This document shows positions 27,303 to 36,348 of a stretch of DNA of 64,000 bases, piece after piece. The notes below the pieces were generated by a model. The model had not been told where the DNA came from and did no database searches. It worked only from the letters and a program-made list of their open reading frames with translations. The position numbers were made by a program, and so were the translations under genes. Every line of letters begins with the position of its first letter. Positions within the stretch are counted from its first letter, which is position 1. The DNA comes from Streptomyces uncialis (GTDB lineage Bacteria; Actinomycetota; Actinomycetes; Streptomycetales; Streptomycetaceae): positions 1,623,321 through 1,687,320 of the forward strand of contig NZ_LFBV01000001.1 in assembly GCF_001905345.1 (NCBI RefSeq), written 5' to 3'.

Positions 27303-29444
27303 CTAGTCCAGACCGAGCGACCGGCGCAGGAAGTCCACCTGGAGCAGCAGCAGGTTTTCGGCCACCTCTTCCTGTGCGGCCATATGGGTGACCCCGGACA
27401 GCGGCAGCACCTCGTGGGGCCGGCCCGCGGCGAGCAGCGCCGACGACAGCCGCAGACTGTGCCCGAAGACGACGTTGTCGTCGGCCAGTCCGTGCACGAT
27501 CATCAGCGGCCGGTGCTGCGCGGCGGGCGCGGCCAGGCCGTCGTCGGTGACCAGGGAGTTCGCCGCGTACACGGCCGGGTGCTCGGCGGGGTCCCCGAGA
27601 TACCGCTCGGTGTAGTGGGTGTCGTACAGCCGCCAGTCCGTGACGGGGGCGCCGGCGACCGCCGCGTGGAACACATCCGGCCGCCGCAGCACGGCGAGCG
27701 CCGCGAGATAGCCGCCGTACGACCAGCCCCGGATCGCCACCCGGGACAGGTCCAGCGGGAAACGTCCGGCGAGCCCCTGCAAGGCGTCGATCTGGTCGTC
27801 CAGGGTGACCGTCAGGTCCTGGTGGATCGCCTTCTCCCAGCCGGGGGAGCGGTGCGGGGTGCCGCGTCCGTCGGCGATGACGACGGCGAAGCCCTGGTCC
27901 GCGTACCACTGGGAGGTCAGATAGGCGTTGTGCGCCGCGTGCACCCGGGCGGCGTGCGGGCCGCCGTACGGGTCGAGCAGGACGGGCAGCGGTTCACCGT
28001 CCACGGGGTGGCCGGAGGGGAGCAGGACGGCGCACGGAATCCGGCGTGTGCCCCCCTCCGTGAGCGTCACGCGCGGGGTGAGATCCGGCCGTTCGGCGTA
28101 CGACGTCACCTCCGCCACGGGCTTGTCGTCCCGCCACACCCGTGTCCGTGCGCCGGGGGTGTGCGGCACCGCCGAGATCAGTACGGTCACCTCGCCGGTG
28201 CGGGTCGCCCCGTGCACCCCCGGCTCCTGCGAGAGGCGCTCCACGCCCAGCTCGCCGACCCGGTACACATGGACCTCGCCGGTCTCCGGGTCGGCCGCCT
28301 CGGCGCCCGCGGAGGCCGACACCAGGACGTCGTCGGCGGACACGTCGAGCACGGCGCGTACGTGCAACTGCGCTCCGGTCAGCGGCCGGTCGCCCACCGC
28401 CAGGACCCGGGCGCCGCCCTCGTCGGTGATCCGCACCAGCCGTCCGTCCGGTGTCCAGCACGGGACTCCGGGGAAAAGATCCAGCCAGGGCTCCGCGTCC
28501 TCCGCGTGCACCATCCGGGTCGAACCGCTGTCCGGGTCCACCGCGAGGTACACCTGCGACCGCTGGTCCCTCGCCTGGACGAGCAGCAGCGGGGGCCCGG
28601 CCGCCGACCAGTGCACCCGCGCCAGGTACGGATAGCGCTCGCGGTCGTGGACCACCTCGGTGCGGGAGCCGTCGAGCCCCAGCGCGAACAGCCGCACCTC
28701 GGCGTTCGGGGAGCCCGCCAGGGGATAGGCGATCTGCTCCGGCGCGCGGTCGGGGTGCGCCGGGTCGGTGATCCACCACCGGCGCACCGGGGCGTCGTCG
28801 GCGCGGGCCACCAGCAGCCGGTCGGAGCCGGGCGCCCACCAGAAGCCGCGGGAGCGCTCCATCTCCTCGGCGGCGATGAACTCGGCGAGCCCGTAGGTCA
28901 CGGTCGCTGCCTCGGGTGCGGCCAGCGCCCTGTCGTCGGGCCCCTCGCCGGTGCCGTCGTCCGCCGCGACCCGCACCACCCGCAGGGCGCCGTCGCTCAC
29001 ATAGGCGACATGACGCCCGTCCGGGGACGGCCGGGGATCGATCACCGGTCCCGGAACGGCGAGTTCACGTACCGCGCCGGTACGCGGCTCCGCCACGAAC
29101 AGCCGTCCGGAGAGTGTGAAAGCCGCCAACTCCGCGGCGTCGTCCGTCGCGTACCCGACGATGCCCGCGCCGCCCTCCCGCAGCCGCTCACGACGGGCCC
29201 GTTCGGCGGGGGACAGCCGCTCCGTACCGCCCGCGAGCAGCTGCGACGGGTCCGCGACGACGCGTTCGGCGCCCGTCGCCAGGTCCAGCACCCAGAGGAG
29301 ATTCGCCCGATCGGTACCGGAACGCGACCGGAGAAAAATGACGCGTTCCCCATCAGGGGACACCCTGAACGTGCGGGGAGCACCCAGAGTGAAGCGCTGA
29401 GTACGGGCATACTGACGCGGGAACGACAGGGGCTCGGAAGTCAT
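27303..29444 (-). CDS. S9-family prolyl oligopeptidase / dipeptidyl peptidase IV-type peptidase
   Basis: Product of 713 residues; ATG at 29444. The N-terminal half is a beta-propeller (repeated blocks such as RVSPDGERVIFLRS and RPSPDGRHVAYVSDG); the DPPIV-specific region EFIAAEEMERSRGFWW is present. The C-terminal alpha/beta hydrolase has nucleophile S575 in GWSYGGY, acid D655/D656 in HGLADDNVV and H687 in GVTHMA. There is no signal peptide, so it is cytoplasmic. Next to two peptide importers, it probably hydrolyses short, often proline-containing peptides that they bring in. That link is inference from position. Confidence 0.94.
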   Translation of the reverse strand: MTSEPLSFPRQYARTQRFTLGAPRTFRVSPDGERVIFLRSRSGTDRANLLWVLDLATGAERVVADPSQLLAGGTERLSPAERARRERLREGGAGIVGYATDDAAELAAFTLSGRLFVAEPRTGAVRELAVPGPVIDPRPSPDGRHVAYVSDGALRVVRVAADDGTGEGPDDRALAAPEAATVTYGLAEFIAAEEMERSRGFWWAPGSDRLLVARADDAPVRRWWITDPAHPDRAPEQIAYPLAGSPNAEVRLFALGLDGSRTEVVHDRERYPYLARVHWSAAGPPLLLVQARDQRSQVYLAVDPDSGSTRMVHAEDAEPWLDLFPGVPCWTPDGRLVRITDEGGARVLAVGDRPLTGAQLHVRAVLDVSADDVLVSASAGAEAADPETGEVHVYRVGELGVERLSQEPGVHGATRTGEVTVLISAVPHTPGARTRVWRDDKPVAEVTSYAERPDLTPRVTLTEGGTRRIPCAVLLPSGHPVDGEPLPVLLDPYGGPHAARVHAAHNAYLTSQWYADQGFAVVIADGRGTPHRSPGWEKAIHQDLTVTLDDQIDALQGLAGRFPLDLSRVAIRGWSYGGYLAALAVLRRPDVFHAAVAGAPVTDWRLYDTHYTERYLGDPAEHPAVYAANSLVTDDGLAAPAAQHRPLMIVHGLADDNVVFGHSLRLSSALLAAGRPHEVLPLSGVTHMAAQEEVAENLLLLQVDFLRRSLGLD

Positions 29445-29609
29445 TGTCCGAGCGTAGGGCGCATGCGCCCCCCTGTGCTGCTGTGAGCCGACCTTGTGCG
29501 ATCCATACGATCACGCGGAAAGTTATGATCCGTGACGCAAGGTGGGTATCAACAACCTGCTGGCGTCCGAAGTTTCGAACCGTGACGGTCTTTTGGGAGG
29601 TGAACCGCC

Positions 29610-29804
29610 GTGGCACTCTCGATTTCGGCGGTGGTGCTGCTGGCGATCATCGTCTTCATCCTGATCAAGAAATCGGGACTGAAGGGCGGTCACGCCGTCA
29701 TCTGCATGCTGCTCGGCTTCTATCTGGCGAGCTCCTCGATCGCGCCCACGATCACCGAGGTCACCTCGAACGTGGCGGGCATGATCGGCGACATCGACTT
29801 CTGA
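29610..29804 (+). CDS. small two-helix membrane protein
   Basis: Product of 64 residues; GTG at 29610 after GGGAGGTG. Two hydrophobic segments: ALSISAVVLLAIIVFILIKK and HAVICMLLGFYLASSSIAPT. A short polar end (MIGDIDF) follows. It resembles small conserved proteins found in many streptomycetes, with no known function. It is divergent from the S9 peptidase, with a TATGAT sequence at 29524-29529 in the shared upstream region. Confidence 0.75.
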   Translation: MALSISAVVLLAIIVFILIKKSGLKGGHAVICMLLGFYLASSSIAPTITEVTSNVAGMIGDIDF

Positions 29805-29850
29805 CCGCCGCCCCGCCGCGCCCGCCCAGGCGCGTGGGGCCCGCCCCTGA

Positions 29851-29875
29851 CCGGGGCGCGAGGAACAGCGCGTAC
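29851..29875. repeat. isolated hairpin-unit relative
   Basis: GGGGCGCG-AGGAACAG-CGCG-TA-CCCC folds as an 8-bp interrupted stem. It matches the repeat unit core with one arm strengthened. It stands alone between the small membrane protein and mshB and could end transcription of the former. Confidence 0.55.
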
Positions 29876-29952
29876 CCCCCCCCGGCCGCCCGCGTCCGGG
29901 GTACCGGGACGTTCTCCGGCGAAGATCCGCCTCGGAATCGTAGGCTGTCCAC

Positions 29953-30930
29953 ATGATGGAACTGCCCGCGCGGCGCCTGCTCCTCGTGCACGCGCACCCC
30001 GACGACGAGTCGATCACCAACGGGGCCACCATGGCCAAGTACGCGGCCGAAGGCGCCCGCGTGACCCTGGTCACCTGCACCCTGGGCGAGGAGGGCGAGG
30101 TCATCCCGCCCGGTCTGGGGCGGCTGACCGCCGACCGGGAGGACGTCCTGGGCGCCCACCGGGCCGGCGAGCTGGCGGCCGCCATGCAGGCCCTCGGCGT
30201 CCATGATCATCGTTATCTCGGGGGCGCCGGCCGCTATCGCGACTCCGGTATGACCGGCCTGCCCCAGAACCGCCGCGAGGGCTCCTTCTGGAGCGCCGAC
30301 CTGGACGAGGCCGCCGCCCATCTGGTCGAGATCATCCGCGAGGTCCGCCCGCAGGTCCTGGTCACCTACGACCCCGACGGCGGCTACGGCCACCCCGACC
30401 ACGTCAAGGCGCACCGGGTCGCCGTCCGTGCCGCCGACCTCGCGGGTGAACGCGCGTACCGCCGTGACCTCGGTGAACCGCACACCATCGAGAAGATCTA
30501 CTGGAACCGCGTCCCGAGGTCGGTCGCCGAGGACGGCTTCGCCCGGCTCGACGCGGCCCTGCCCGGTCTGCCGTTCCCCCGGGCCGCCGAGGTCGGGGAC
30601 GTCCCGGGGGTCGCCGCCGACGAGACGGTCACCACCGTCATCGACGGCAGCGCCTACGCGACCCGCAAGGCCGACGCGATGCGCGCCCATGTCACCCAGG
30701 TCGTGGTCGAGGGCCCCTGGTTCGCGCTCTCCAACCAGCTGGCGCAGCCGCTGTTCGCCACCGAGTACTACGAGTTGGCGCGCGGCACCGCCGCGGGCGC
30801 CCCCGAGACGGATCTGTTCGCCGGGATCACCGGCGCGTCCCCCGCCCCGCCCGCCGCCCGCAACGGCCACACGGACGGGCGGCCCGCGGGCACGTCCGGC
30901 ACGCCCGGCGGCCGGAGCCAGGTCCGATGA
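29953..30930 (+). CDS. mshB: N-acetyl-1-D-myo-inositol-2-amino-2-deoxy-alpha-D-glucopyranoside deacetylase MshB
   Basis: Product of 325 residues; two ATGs in tandem (29953, 29956). TAGGCT lies 6 bases before the first ATG, the layout of a leaderless transcript. The zinc motif HAHPDDE (H15, D18) and [12 protein letters not shown] are the LmbE/PIG-L metal-binding sites. It removes acetate from GlcNAc-Ins in mycothiol biosynthesis, in the cytoplasm. A Pro/Gly-rich tail of about 30 residues ends the protein. ATGA overlap with the next gene implies an operon. Confidence 0.95.
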   Translation: MMELPARRLLLVHAHPDDESITNGATMAKYAAEGARVTLVTCTLGEEGEVIPPGLGRLTADREDVLGAHRAGELAAAMQALGVHDHRYLGGAGRYRDSGMTGLPQNRREGSFWSADLDEAAAHLVEIIREVRPQVLVTYDPDGGYGHPDHVKAHRVAVRAADLAGERAYRRDLGEPHTIEKIYWNRVPRSVAEDGFARLDAALPGLPFPRAAEVGDVPGVAADETVTTVIDGSAYATRKADAMRAHVTQVVVEGPWFALSNQLAQPLFATEYYELARGTAAGAPETDLFAGITGASPAPPAARNGHTDGRPAGTSGTPGGRSQVR

Positions 30931-31367
30931 GCGGCGACCGGCCGGGCGCCGCGGCCGGCGGCGGTCCCGCCCCGGGCGGCTTCCTGCTCCAGGGCCCGCC
31001 GCCCCCGGCCCGGATCGCCGCCTACGCGGTGCTCTTCGCCCTGGGCCTGGTGATCGGCGTGGCGGGCTCACTCGTCCAAGGCGGGCTGTTCCCGGGCGGG
31101 TTGCTGCTCGCGCTCGCCGGCACGGCCGGACTGTTCCTCGGCGGCTCGTTCCTCACCCGCACCCGCGGCGGAGCGGTCGCCCCCGCCGCCGGCTGGCTCG
31201 TCATGGTCGTCCTGCTGACCTCCAGCCGCCCGGAAGGCGACTTCCTCTTCGCCACCGGGGTCGGCTCGTACGTGTATCTTCTCGGCGGGATCGCGGTCGC
31301 TGTGATGTCCGCCACCCTCGGCGCGAGGGTGCAACCGGGTGGCGTTCCCTCCCGACTTGGGAAGTGA
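30927..31367 (+). CDS. four-helix membrane protein (DUF6113-like)
   Basis: Product of 146 residues; ATG at 30927 overlaps the mshB stop by 4 bp. A Pro/Gly-rich N-terminal tail of about 25 residues precedes four hydrophobic segments ([74 protein letters not shown]). A conserved-looking [10 protein letters not shown] loop lies between helices 3 and 4. M. tuberculosis mshB is also followed by a small membrane-protein gene, as I recall. Function unknown. Confidence 0.8.
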   Translation: MSGDRPGAAAGGGPAPGGFLLQGPPPPARIAAYAVLFALGLVIGVAGSLVQGGLFPGGLLLALAGTAGLFLGGSFLTRTRGGAVAPAAGWLVMVVLLTSSRPEGDFLFATGVGSYVYLLGGIAVAVMSATLGARVQPGGVPSRLGK

Positions 31368-31547
31368 CGTACCACTTCGCCGTAGCACGACGGCCCGGGA
31401 ACGGTACGGGTTTCACCCAGTGCCGCAGTTCGCGGGCCGCCCGCGGCCAGTATGGTGGTGCGCGCCGCCGAGCTTCCCCAACCTCCGGCCGGGGAAACCC
31501 CAGAGCGAGGTCGAGTCGGGCGGTGGAGCCAACCGGGAGATCCTGCC

Positions 31548-33467
31548 TTGAGTCGTGAAACTGACAGTTCGTCCTCCGGGCCCCAGGGGCGCGGCGGAGC
31601 CGCGTACCCCTCGGGTACGCCGCCGTACGGCACACCCACCGAGGGTGGTGCCGCAGCGGTCGGAGCGGACAACGAGCGCCAGAGTGTCGACGCTCCCGCA
31701 GAGGACCGCAAGACCGAGACGACCCTGACCACCCGGGTCCGGATCAACATCCCCGGTTCCCGGCCGATTCCGCCGGTCGTGATGCGGACCCCCGTGTCCG
31801 ACATCAACGCCGGACCCGCCGCCGAACCGGACACCGGAGCCACCCGGCTGCCCGGCGCCCCGGCCCCCGGGACCCCGGGCCCCGCCGCACCGCCCGGACC
31901 GGGCGCACCCGGCGAGCCCGGACGCCCGGACAAGACGAGCGAGTGGTTCGCGCCCCGCAAGTCCGGCGCGCCACGCGGCGGTCCGGGCACCCCCGAGCAG
32001 AACGGCACCGGCGAGCACGGCGGTTCACCCGCCGCGCTCCCGGCGGCCCCCGCCCAGCGCACCCCGCCGCCCGCAGCCGCGCGGCCCGGGGCCCGGGGCC
32101 CCGCCACCGGCGGCGGCAACCTCGGCGGGCTGCCCGTCGGCGGCCCGCAGTCGCAGGGCGGTGACCTGCCGTACTTCACCCCCGGCCCGCCCGAAGCGGG
32201 ACCCGAGGCCACCGGCGAACTCCCCCGGACCCCCGGCGCCGCCGCGCCCAGGATGAGCGACGACACCGCGATCCTCACCCCGCAGCAGCTCGCCCCGCTC
32301 CAGCCGGGCGCCCCCGGCGGCCCCCTCGACGGCGCCCCCGGCGGACCCGGTGAGAACGTCTCCGGACACACCCTCACCAGCGGGATCCCCGTGGTGCCCG
32401 CCGCGCGGGACGACGCGTTCCCGGCCGGCCCGGCAGCGGACGGCACCGGCCCGCGGACCCAGCCGCGGACACCGGAGCCCCCGGCGGGCGGCGGCGCCAA
32501 GCCTGCCGCGCCCCGCCCGAAGAAGAAGGGCCGCAGCAAGCTCGTCATGCTCTGCGTCCTGCTCGTCGTCGCGGCCGGGGGGACCTACGGCGCCGGGCTG
32601 CTCCTCAACCACTCAGACGTCCCCAAGGGCACCACCGTCCTCGGGGTCGACATCGGCGGCGGCACCCGTGACGAGGCCGTCAAGAAGCTCGAAGCGGCGC
32701 TCGGCGAGCGGATCGCCAAGCCGCTCCAGCTCTCCGTCGACGGCGAGAACGTCCCGCTGCGCCCCGACCAGTCGGGCCTCACCCTCGACACCGCCGCCAC
32801 GGTGGCCTCCGCCGCGGGCAGCGACTACCACCCGGTCTCCGTCGTGACCTCGCTGTTCGGGGAGGAGCGGGTGGTGTCCCCGGAGATGCCCGTCGACACG
32901 GAGAAGCTCCAGGTCCAGCTGGAACGCGCCGCCGGGGCGGGCACCGGGGCGGGTGACGGCACGATCCGCTTCGAGCCGGGCAAGGCCGTCGCGGTCTACG
33001 GCAAGCCGGGCAAGGGCATCGACGTGAAGAGCTCCCTCCCGGCCGTCGAGGAGGCGTACCGCACCCAGGTCCGCACGGGCCGGTCCACCCCGGTGCGGCT
33101 CGCGGTCACCGACCGGGAGCCCACGATCAGCAAGGCCGAGGTCGACCGGATGATGAAGGACTTCGCCCGGCCCGCGATGTCCGGTCTGGTGAAGATCACG
33201 GCGGGCGGCCAGGGCATCCCCTTCGGCCCCGACCTCTCGCTGCCGAAGATCATCGGCGTGAAGGCGGTGGACGGCAAGCTCGTCGACACCTACGACCTGA
33301 AGGCCCTTGAGGAGCTGTACGGCAGCACCTTCGACGGAGTCCTGATCACCCGGGGCACGGGCGACAAGACCCCCGTCACCCCCCAGGACGTGGCCGTCGC
33401 CCTCAAGCAGGCCCTCCGCGCCACGGGGACGGAACGCACCGTCGACATCCCCCTGAACCCGTCCTGA
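31548..33467 (+). CDS. membrane-anchored VanW/peptidoglycan-binding-domain protein with long disordered N-terminus
   Basis: Product of 639 residues from TTG 31548, chosen because GGGAG lies 8 bases upstream and the resulting start (SRETDSSSSGPQGRGGAAYP) looks like the conserved N-terminus of Streptomyces homologues; the frame is open back to 31452. About 320 residues of Pro/Gly/Ala-rich, probably disordered cytoplasmic sequence precede one helix (KLVMLCVLLVVAAGGTYGAG). The extracellular part holds PG_binding_4-type repeats (KGTTVLGVDIGGGTRDEAVK) typical of VanW-type wall proteins. Likely cell-wall associated. Bases 31586-31610 within the N-terminal part form a hairpin like the intergenic repeats. 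Confidence 0.82.
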   Translation: MSRETDSSSSGPQGRGGAAYPSGTPPYGTPTEGGAAAVGADNERQSVDAPAEDRKTETTLTTRVRINIPGSRPIPPVVMRTPVSDINAGPAAEPDTGATRLPGAPAPGTPGPAAPPGPGAPGEPGRPDKTSEWFAPRKSGAPRGGPGTPEQNGTGEHGGSPAALPAAPAQRTPPPAAARPGARGPATGGGNLGGLPVGGPQSQGGDLPYFTPGPPEAGPEATGELPRTPGAAAPRMSDDTAILTPQQLAPLQPGAPGGPLDGAPGGPGENVSGHTLTSGIPVVPAARDDAFPAGPAADGTGPRTQPRTPEPPAGGGAKPAAPRPKKKGRSKLVMLCVLLVVAAGGTYGAGLLLNHSDVPKGTTVLGVDIGGGTRDEAVKKLEAALGERIAKPLQLSVDGENVPLRPDQSGLTLDTAATVASAAGSDYHPVSVVTSLFGEERVVSPEMPVDTEKLQVQLERAAGAGTGAGDGTIRFEPGKAVAVYGKPGKGIDVKSSLPAVEEAYRTQVRTGRSTPVRLAVTDREPTISKAEVDRMMKDFARPAMSGLVKITAGGQGIPFGPDLSLPKIIGVKAVDGKLVDTYDLKALEELYGSTFDGVLITRGTGDKTPVTPQDVAVALKQALRATGTERTVDIPLNPS

Positions 33468-33499
33468 CCCGGACACCCCGCACATCCCGCACATCCGCG

Positions 33500-33528
33500 T
33501 CCGCCCCCGGCCCTCCGCCGGGGGCGGA
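33500..33528. terminator. bidirectional terminator
   Basis: Twelve-bp stem TCCGCCCCCGGC / GCCGGGGGCGGA with loop CCTCC, between convergent genes. The following 250 bases (33529-33782) hold only short G/C direct repeats (GTGGGTGGTGC; GGACCAGCCGCGCG) and no gene. Confidence 0.9.
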
Positions 33529-33782
33529 CCCGGTTCCAGCCGCGAACGGCCCGGACGGGCGGGGACGGGCGGTGGGTGGTGCGTGGGTGGTGCGTGGCCT
33601 GGCCGCCTGCGGACCAGCCGCGCGCGGGCTGGTCACCTGCCGGACCAGCCGCGCGGGCCGGTCACCGATGGACGAGCCCGCGCGGGCCGGACGGACACCC
33701 GCCGGACGAGGCGCCAGGGCCCGCCGGACGAGCCACCCGCCCCGGCCACCGTCGGGTTCCCGCCCGCCCTCGGGCTCCCCGC

Positions 33783-34607
33783 TCAGTTCAGCAGCGCCCG
33801 CGCGGCGAGGGCCTGCGCCAGCAGCTCCCGGGCCGCGTCCGGGTCGACCGCCGCGACCACCTCCGCGTACGCCTCCAGCTCCGCCGCGCCGCCGGGGAAA
33901 TCGCCCCGCCGCACCAGCAGCTGGGCCCGCTCGTAGCGCAGCCGCGCCGGATGCGAGGGCAGCGTCAGCGCCAGCTCGACCGCCCACAGCGACACGTCCG
34001 ACCGCTCGGGCCTTTCCCGCGCCCACACGCGGATGTTGTCGAGGACGCGGGTGACGATCTCCAGCGGATCGGCGGGCCGCAGCGCCGAGGGATCGAGCGG
34101 AGCCCCCGTCGCACCCCTGACCAGCGCCTCGGCGTCATCCCCGGTCAGCAGCCGCCCGCCGTCGAACGGATCAGCGAGCACCTGCTCCCCGGGCGGCCCG
34201 AACCCGACCACGAAGTGCCCCGGCAGCGCCACCCCGTACACCGGCGCCCCGGCCCGGCGGGCGACCTCCAGCCACACCACGGACAGCAGGATCGGCAGCC
34301 CGCGCCGCCGCTCCAGCACCTCCGGCAGCAGTGACGACGTGAGCCGCCGGTAGTCCTCCGGGGCGCCCCGGTACCCGTACCGCCCGCCGAGGAGTTCCCC
34401 GACGGCCACGGCCCACTCCCGCGCGCCGCCGGGCCGGTAGGGGAGCTCGCCCGCCAGCCGGTCGAGTTCCGCGTGCGCCGCGTCCAGATCGGCCGCGGTC
34501 CGCGCCGGATCGGCCTCGGCCCCGATGAGCAGGCACATCGTCGCCAGATCCGGGCGTTCGGCCCTGGCCTCCTCGGCGAACCTCCGCCGCCACTCGCTCT
34601 CCCGCAC
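33783..34607 (-). CDS. SirB1-family transglutaminase-like protein
   Basis: Product of 274 residues from GTG 34607 (VRESEWRRRFAEEARAERPD); upstream extension is low complexity. The SirB1/transglutaminase-like core reads RRGLPILLSVVWLEVARRAG and GVALPGHFVVGFG...ADPFDGG, with the His and Asp of a transglutaminase-like fold but no obvious catalytic Cys. Thus it is probably non-enzymatic. A tetratricopeptide-like C-terminus (RYERAQLLVRRGDFPGGAAEL) follows. Role unknown; homologues are widespread. Confidence 0.85.
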   Translation of the reverse strand: MRESEWRRRFAEEARAERPDLATMCLLIGAEADPARTAADLDAAHAELDRLAGELPYRPGGAREWAVAVGELLGGRYGYRGAPEDYRRLTSSLLPEVLERRRGLPILLSVVWLEVARRAGAPVYGVALPGHFVVGFGPPGEQVLADPFDGGRLLTGDDAEALVRGATGAPLDPSALRPADPLEIVTRVLDNIRVWARERPERSDVSLWAVELALTLPSHPARLRYERAQLLVRRGDFPGGAAELEAYAEVVAAVDPDAARELLAQALAARALLN

Positions 34608-34749
34608 GTCCGTCGTCCGTCCCTCTCTCGTCCTGCCCCCGCCTGTCCCCCGCCCCCGCACGGACCTCCCGGCGGCCCGTGGCCGTCCCCTGGGGGCCTG
34701 GGGCTCCCGGTGGAAGCCCACCGCGGCCCCCGGGCCCGCCGAACGCCGC

Positions 34750-35787
34750 TCAGGGCCCTTCGGGCGCCCGGTGGTGGTGATACGTGTGATGGGTACGGAA
34801 CCCCGCACGGTCGTACATCGCGCGCGCCGCCGTGTTGTCCGCCTCGACCTGGAGCCAGGCCGCCGACGCGCCCTCCGCGAGCGCCCGACCGGCGAGCGCG
34901 GCCATCACGGCCGTGCCCAGCCCCCGCCGCCGCTGCCCGGGGTCGACCTCGACGGCCATGAACCCGGCCCAGCGGCCGTCCACGACACAGCGCCCGATCG
35001 CCGCGGGTACCTCGCCCGCCCCGCCGCCGACCGACGCGAACCACACCGACGGACCCGCCGCGAGCACCCGGCGCACCGTCTCCCCGGACTCCGGGGAACG
35101 CTGGTACCGGCGCAGCCAGCCGTCGTCGAAACCCCGCTCCAGCCGTACGGCTCCGGGCTCGGCGCCCGTGTCCGCGAGCGGCGCCAGCGCGCCGGTCCGC
35201 AGCTCCGCCGACACCTCCACGAGCCAGCCACGGGACGTCAACTCCGAGTGGAGCGCGTCCTGGGCCCCGGGGGACCCGGTGGCGGTCTGGACGTACGCGG
35301 GCAACTCCCGTGCCGCGTACCACTCCCGTACCCGCGTCAGGGCCTCGTCCAGCGGTACTCCCGGATCACCGAGCGGGAGCACCGAGTTGGCGCGCCGGGT
35401 GAATCCCCCGGCGGCCCGCAGCTCCCAGTCCCCGAGGCGTCCGCTCTCGACCGGCTGCCAGGACCGCGCCGCGACCCGCGCCAGCTCCTCGTACGAGGCC
35501 GCCGGACCCCGCCGCCGCGCCGGGACGTCCGGGACGACCTTCCCCGCCACCAGGGACGATTCGGCGATCCGGACGGCCTCCCCGGTGCGCCTGGTCACCA
35601 TGAGGACACCGGCGTCCCAGGATGTGAGAACCCCGACCGTGTCGGTGAACTTCGCCGCATCTTCCGCCGAGTGGTGGAGTCTGCGAATCGAGACGCGTTT
35701 GCCCACGTCAGCAGGTGTGATACGGACCTCAAGCCGCCCTGGCGTGCCGAATTCCACGGTTCTGTCCACCCCTCCTGTTCGGATCAT
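34750..35787 (-). CDS. GNAT-family N-acetyltransferase
   Basis: Product of 345 residues; ATG at 35787. The N-terminal 90 residues form an SH3-like beta region (RLEVRITPADVGKRVSIRRL). The C-terminal GNAT domain has the acetyl-CoA motif VDPGQRRRGLGTAVMAALAG and the end motif EADNTAARAMYDRAGF. The substrate is unknown. It is separated from the SirB1-like gene by 142 bp of C/T-rich sequence, and divergent from fdxA. Confidence 0.88.
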   Translation of the reverse strand: MIRTGGVDRTVEFGTPGRLEVRITPADVGKRVSIRRLHHSAEDAAKFTDTVGVLTSWDAGVLMVTRRTGEAVRIAESSLVAGKVVPDVPARRRGPAASYEELARVAARSWQPVESGRLGDWELRAAGGFTRRANSVLPLGDPGVPLDEALTRVREWYAARELPAYVQTATGSPGAQDALHSELTSRGWLVEVSAELRTGALAPLADTGAEPGAVRLERGFDDGWLRRYQRSPESGETVRRVLAAGPSVWFASVGGGAGEVPAAIGRCVVDGRWAGFMAVEVDPGQRRRGLGTAVMAALAGRALAEGASAAWLQVEADNTAARAMYDRAGFRTHHTYHHHRAPEGP

Positions 35788-35897
35788 GCCCCAGAACGGA
35801 GATACTAGGTGTGGGCATCGACGACGCCGCGCTCCCGCGCGCCAGGCGGCGGAGCCTATGGAGGCCCGCCAGCGCCCTATCGAGGAGGAACGACAGC

Positions 35898-36218
35898 GTG
35901 ACCTACGTCATCGCGCAGCCTTGTGTCGACGTCAAGGACAAGGCGTGCATCGAGGAGTGCCCGGTCGACTGCATCTACGAGGGCTCGCGGTCCTTGTACA
36001 TCCACCCGGACGAATGCGTCGACTGCGGTGCCTGTGAGCCGGTCTGCCCGGTCGAGGCGATCTTCTACGAGGACGACACCCCGGAGGAGTGGAAGGACTA
36101 CTACAAGGCGAACGTCGAGTACTTCGACGAGCTCGGCTCCCCCGGTGGTGCCAGCAAGCTCGGGCTGATCGAGCGCGACCACCCCTTCATCGCCGCACTG
36201 CCGCCGCAGAACCAGTAG
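35898..36218 (+). CDS. fdxA: 7Fe ferredoxin FdxA
   Basis: Product of 106 residues; GTG at 35898 after GAGGAGGAA, matching the family N-terminus TYVIAQPC. C9, C17 and C50 should bind the [3Fe-4S] cluster; C21, C40, C43 and C46 the [4Fe-4S] cluster. It is a low-potential electron carrier in the cytoplasm. A 17-bp-stem terminator directly follows, so it is probably transcribed alone. The gene pair fdxA-dapC is also conserved in mycobacteria, as I recall. Confidence 0.95.
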   Translation: MTYVIAQPCVDVKDKACIEECPVDCIYEGSRSLYIHPDECVDCGACEPVCPVEAIFYEDDTPEEWKDYYKANVEYFDELGSPGGASKLGLIERDHPFIAALPPQNQ

Positions 36219-36239
36219 GCGGTCCACCCACCCACGCAC

Positions 36240-36282
36240 CACCACGGTCCCGTACGGCCCGCCGTCGTACGGGACCGTGGTG
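36240..36282 (+). terminator. fdxA terminator
   Basis: Perfect 17-bp stem CACCACGGTCCCGTACG / CGTACGGGACCGTGGTG with a 9-base loop, 21 bp after the fdxA stop. It is the strongest hairpin in the window. It also argues against a dapC start at 36277. Confidence 0.95.
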
Positions 36283-36348
36283 TCCGTGCCCCCGGCCGAG
36301 TCCCCCGCACAGCCCCGCCCCGCGCCCGGCAGAAAGCGATCTGATCCC

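Noticed and set aside
29524..29529. TATGAT as a -10 promoter of the small membrane protein gene
   Set aside because: No acceptable -35 at 16-19 bp; kept only as a remark in the gene entry.
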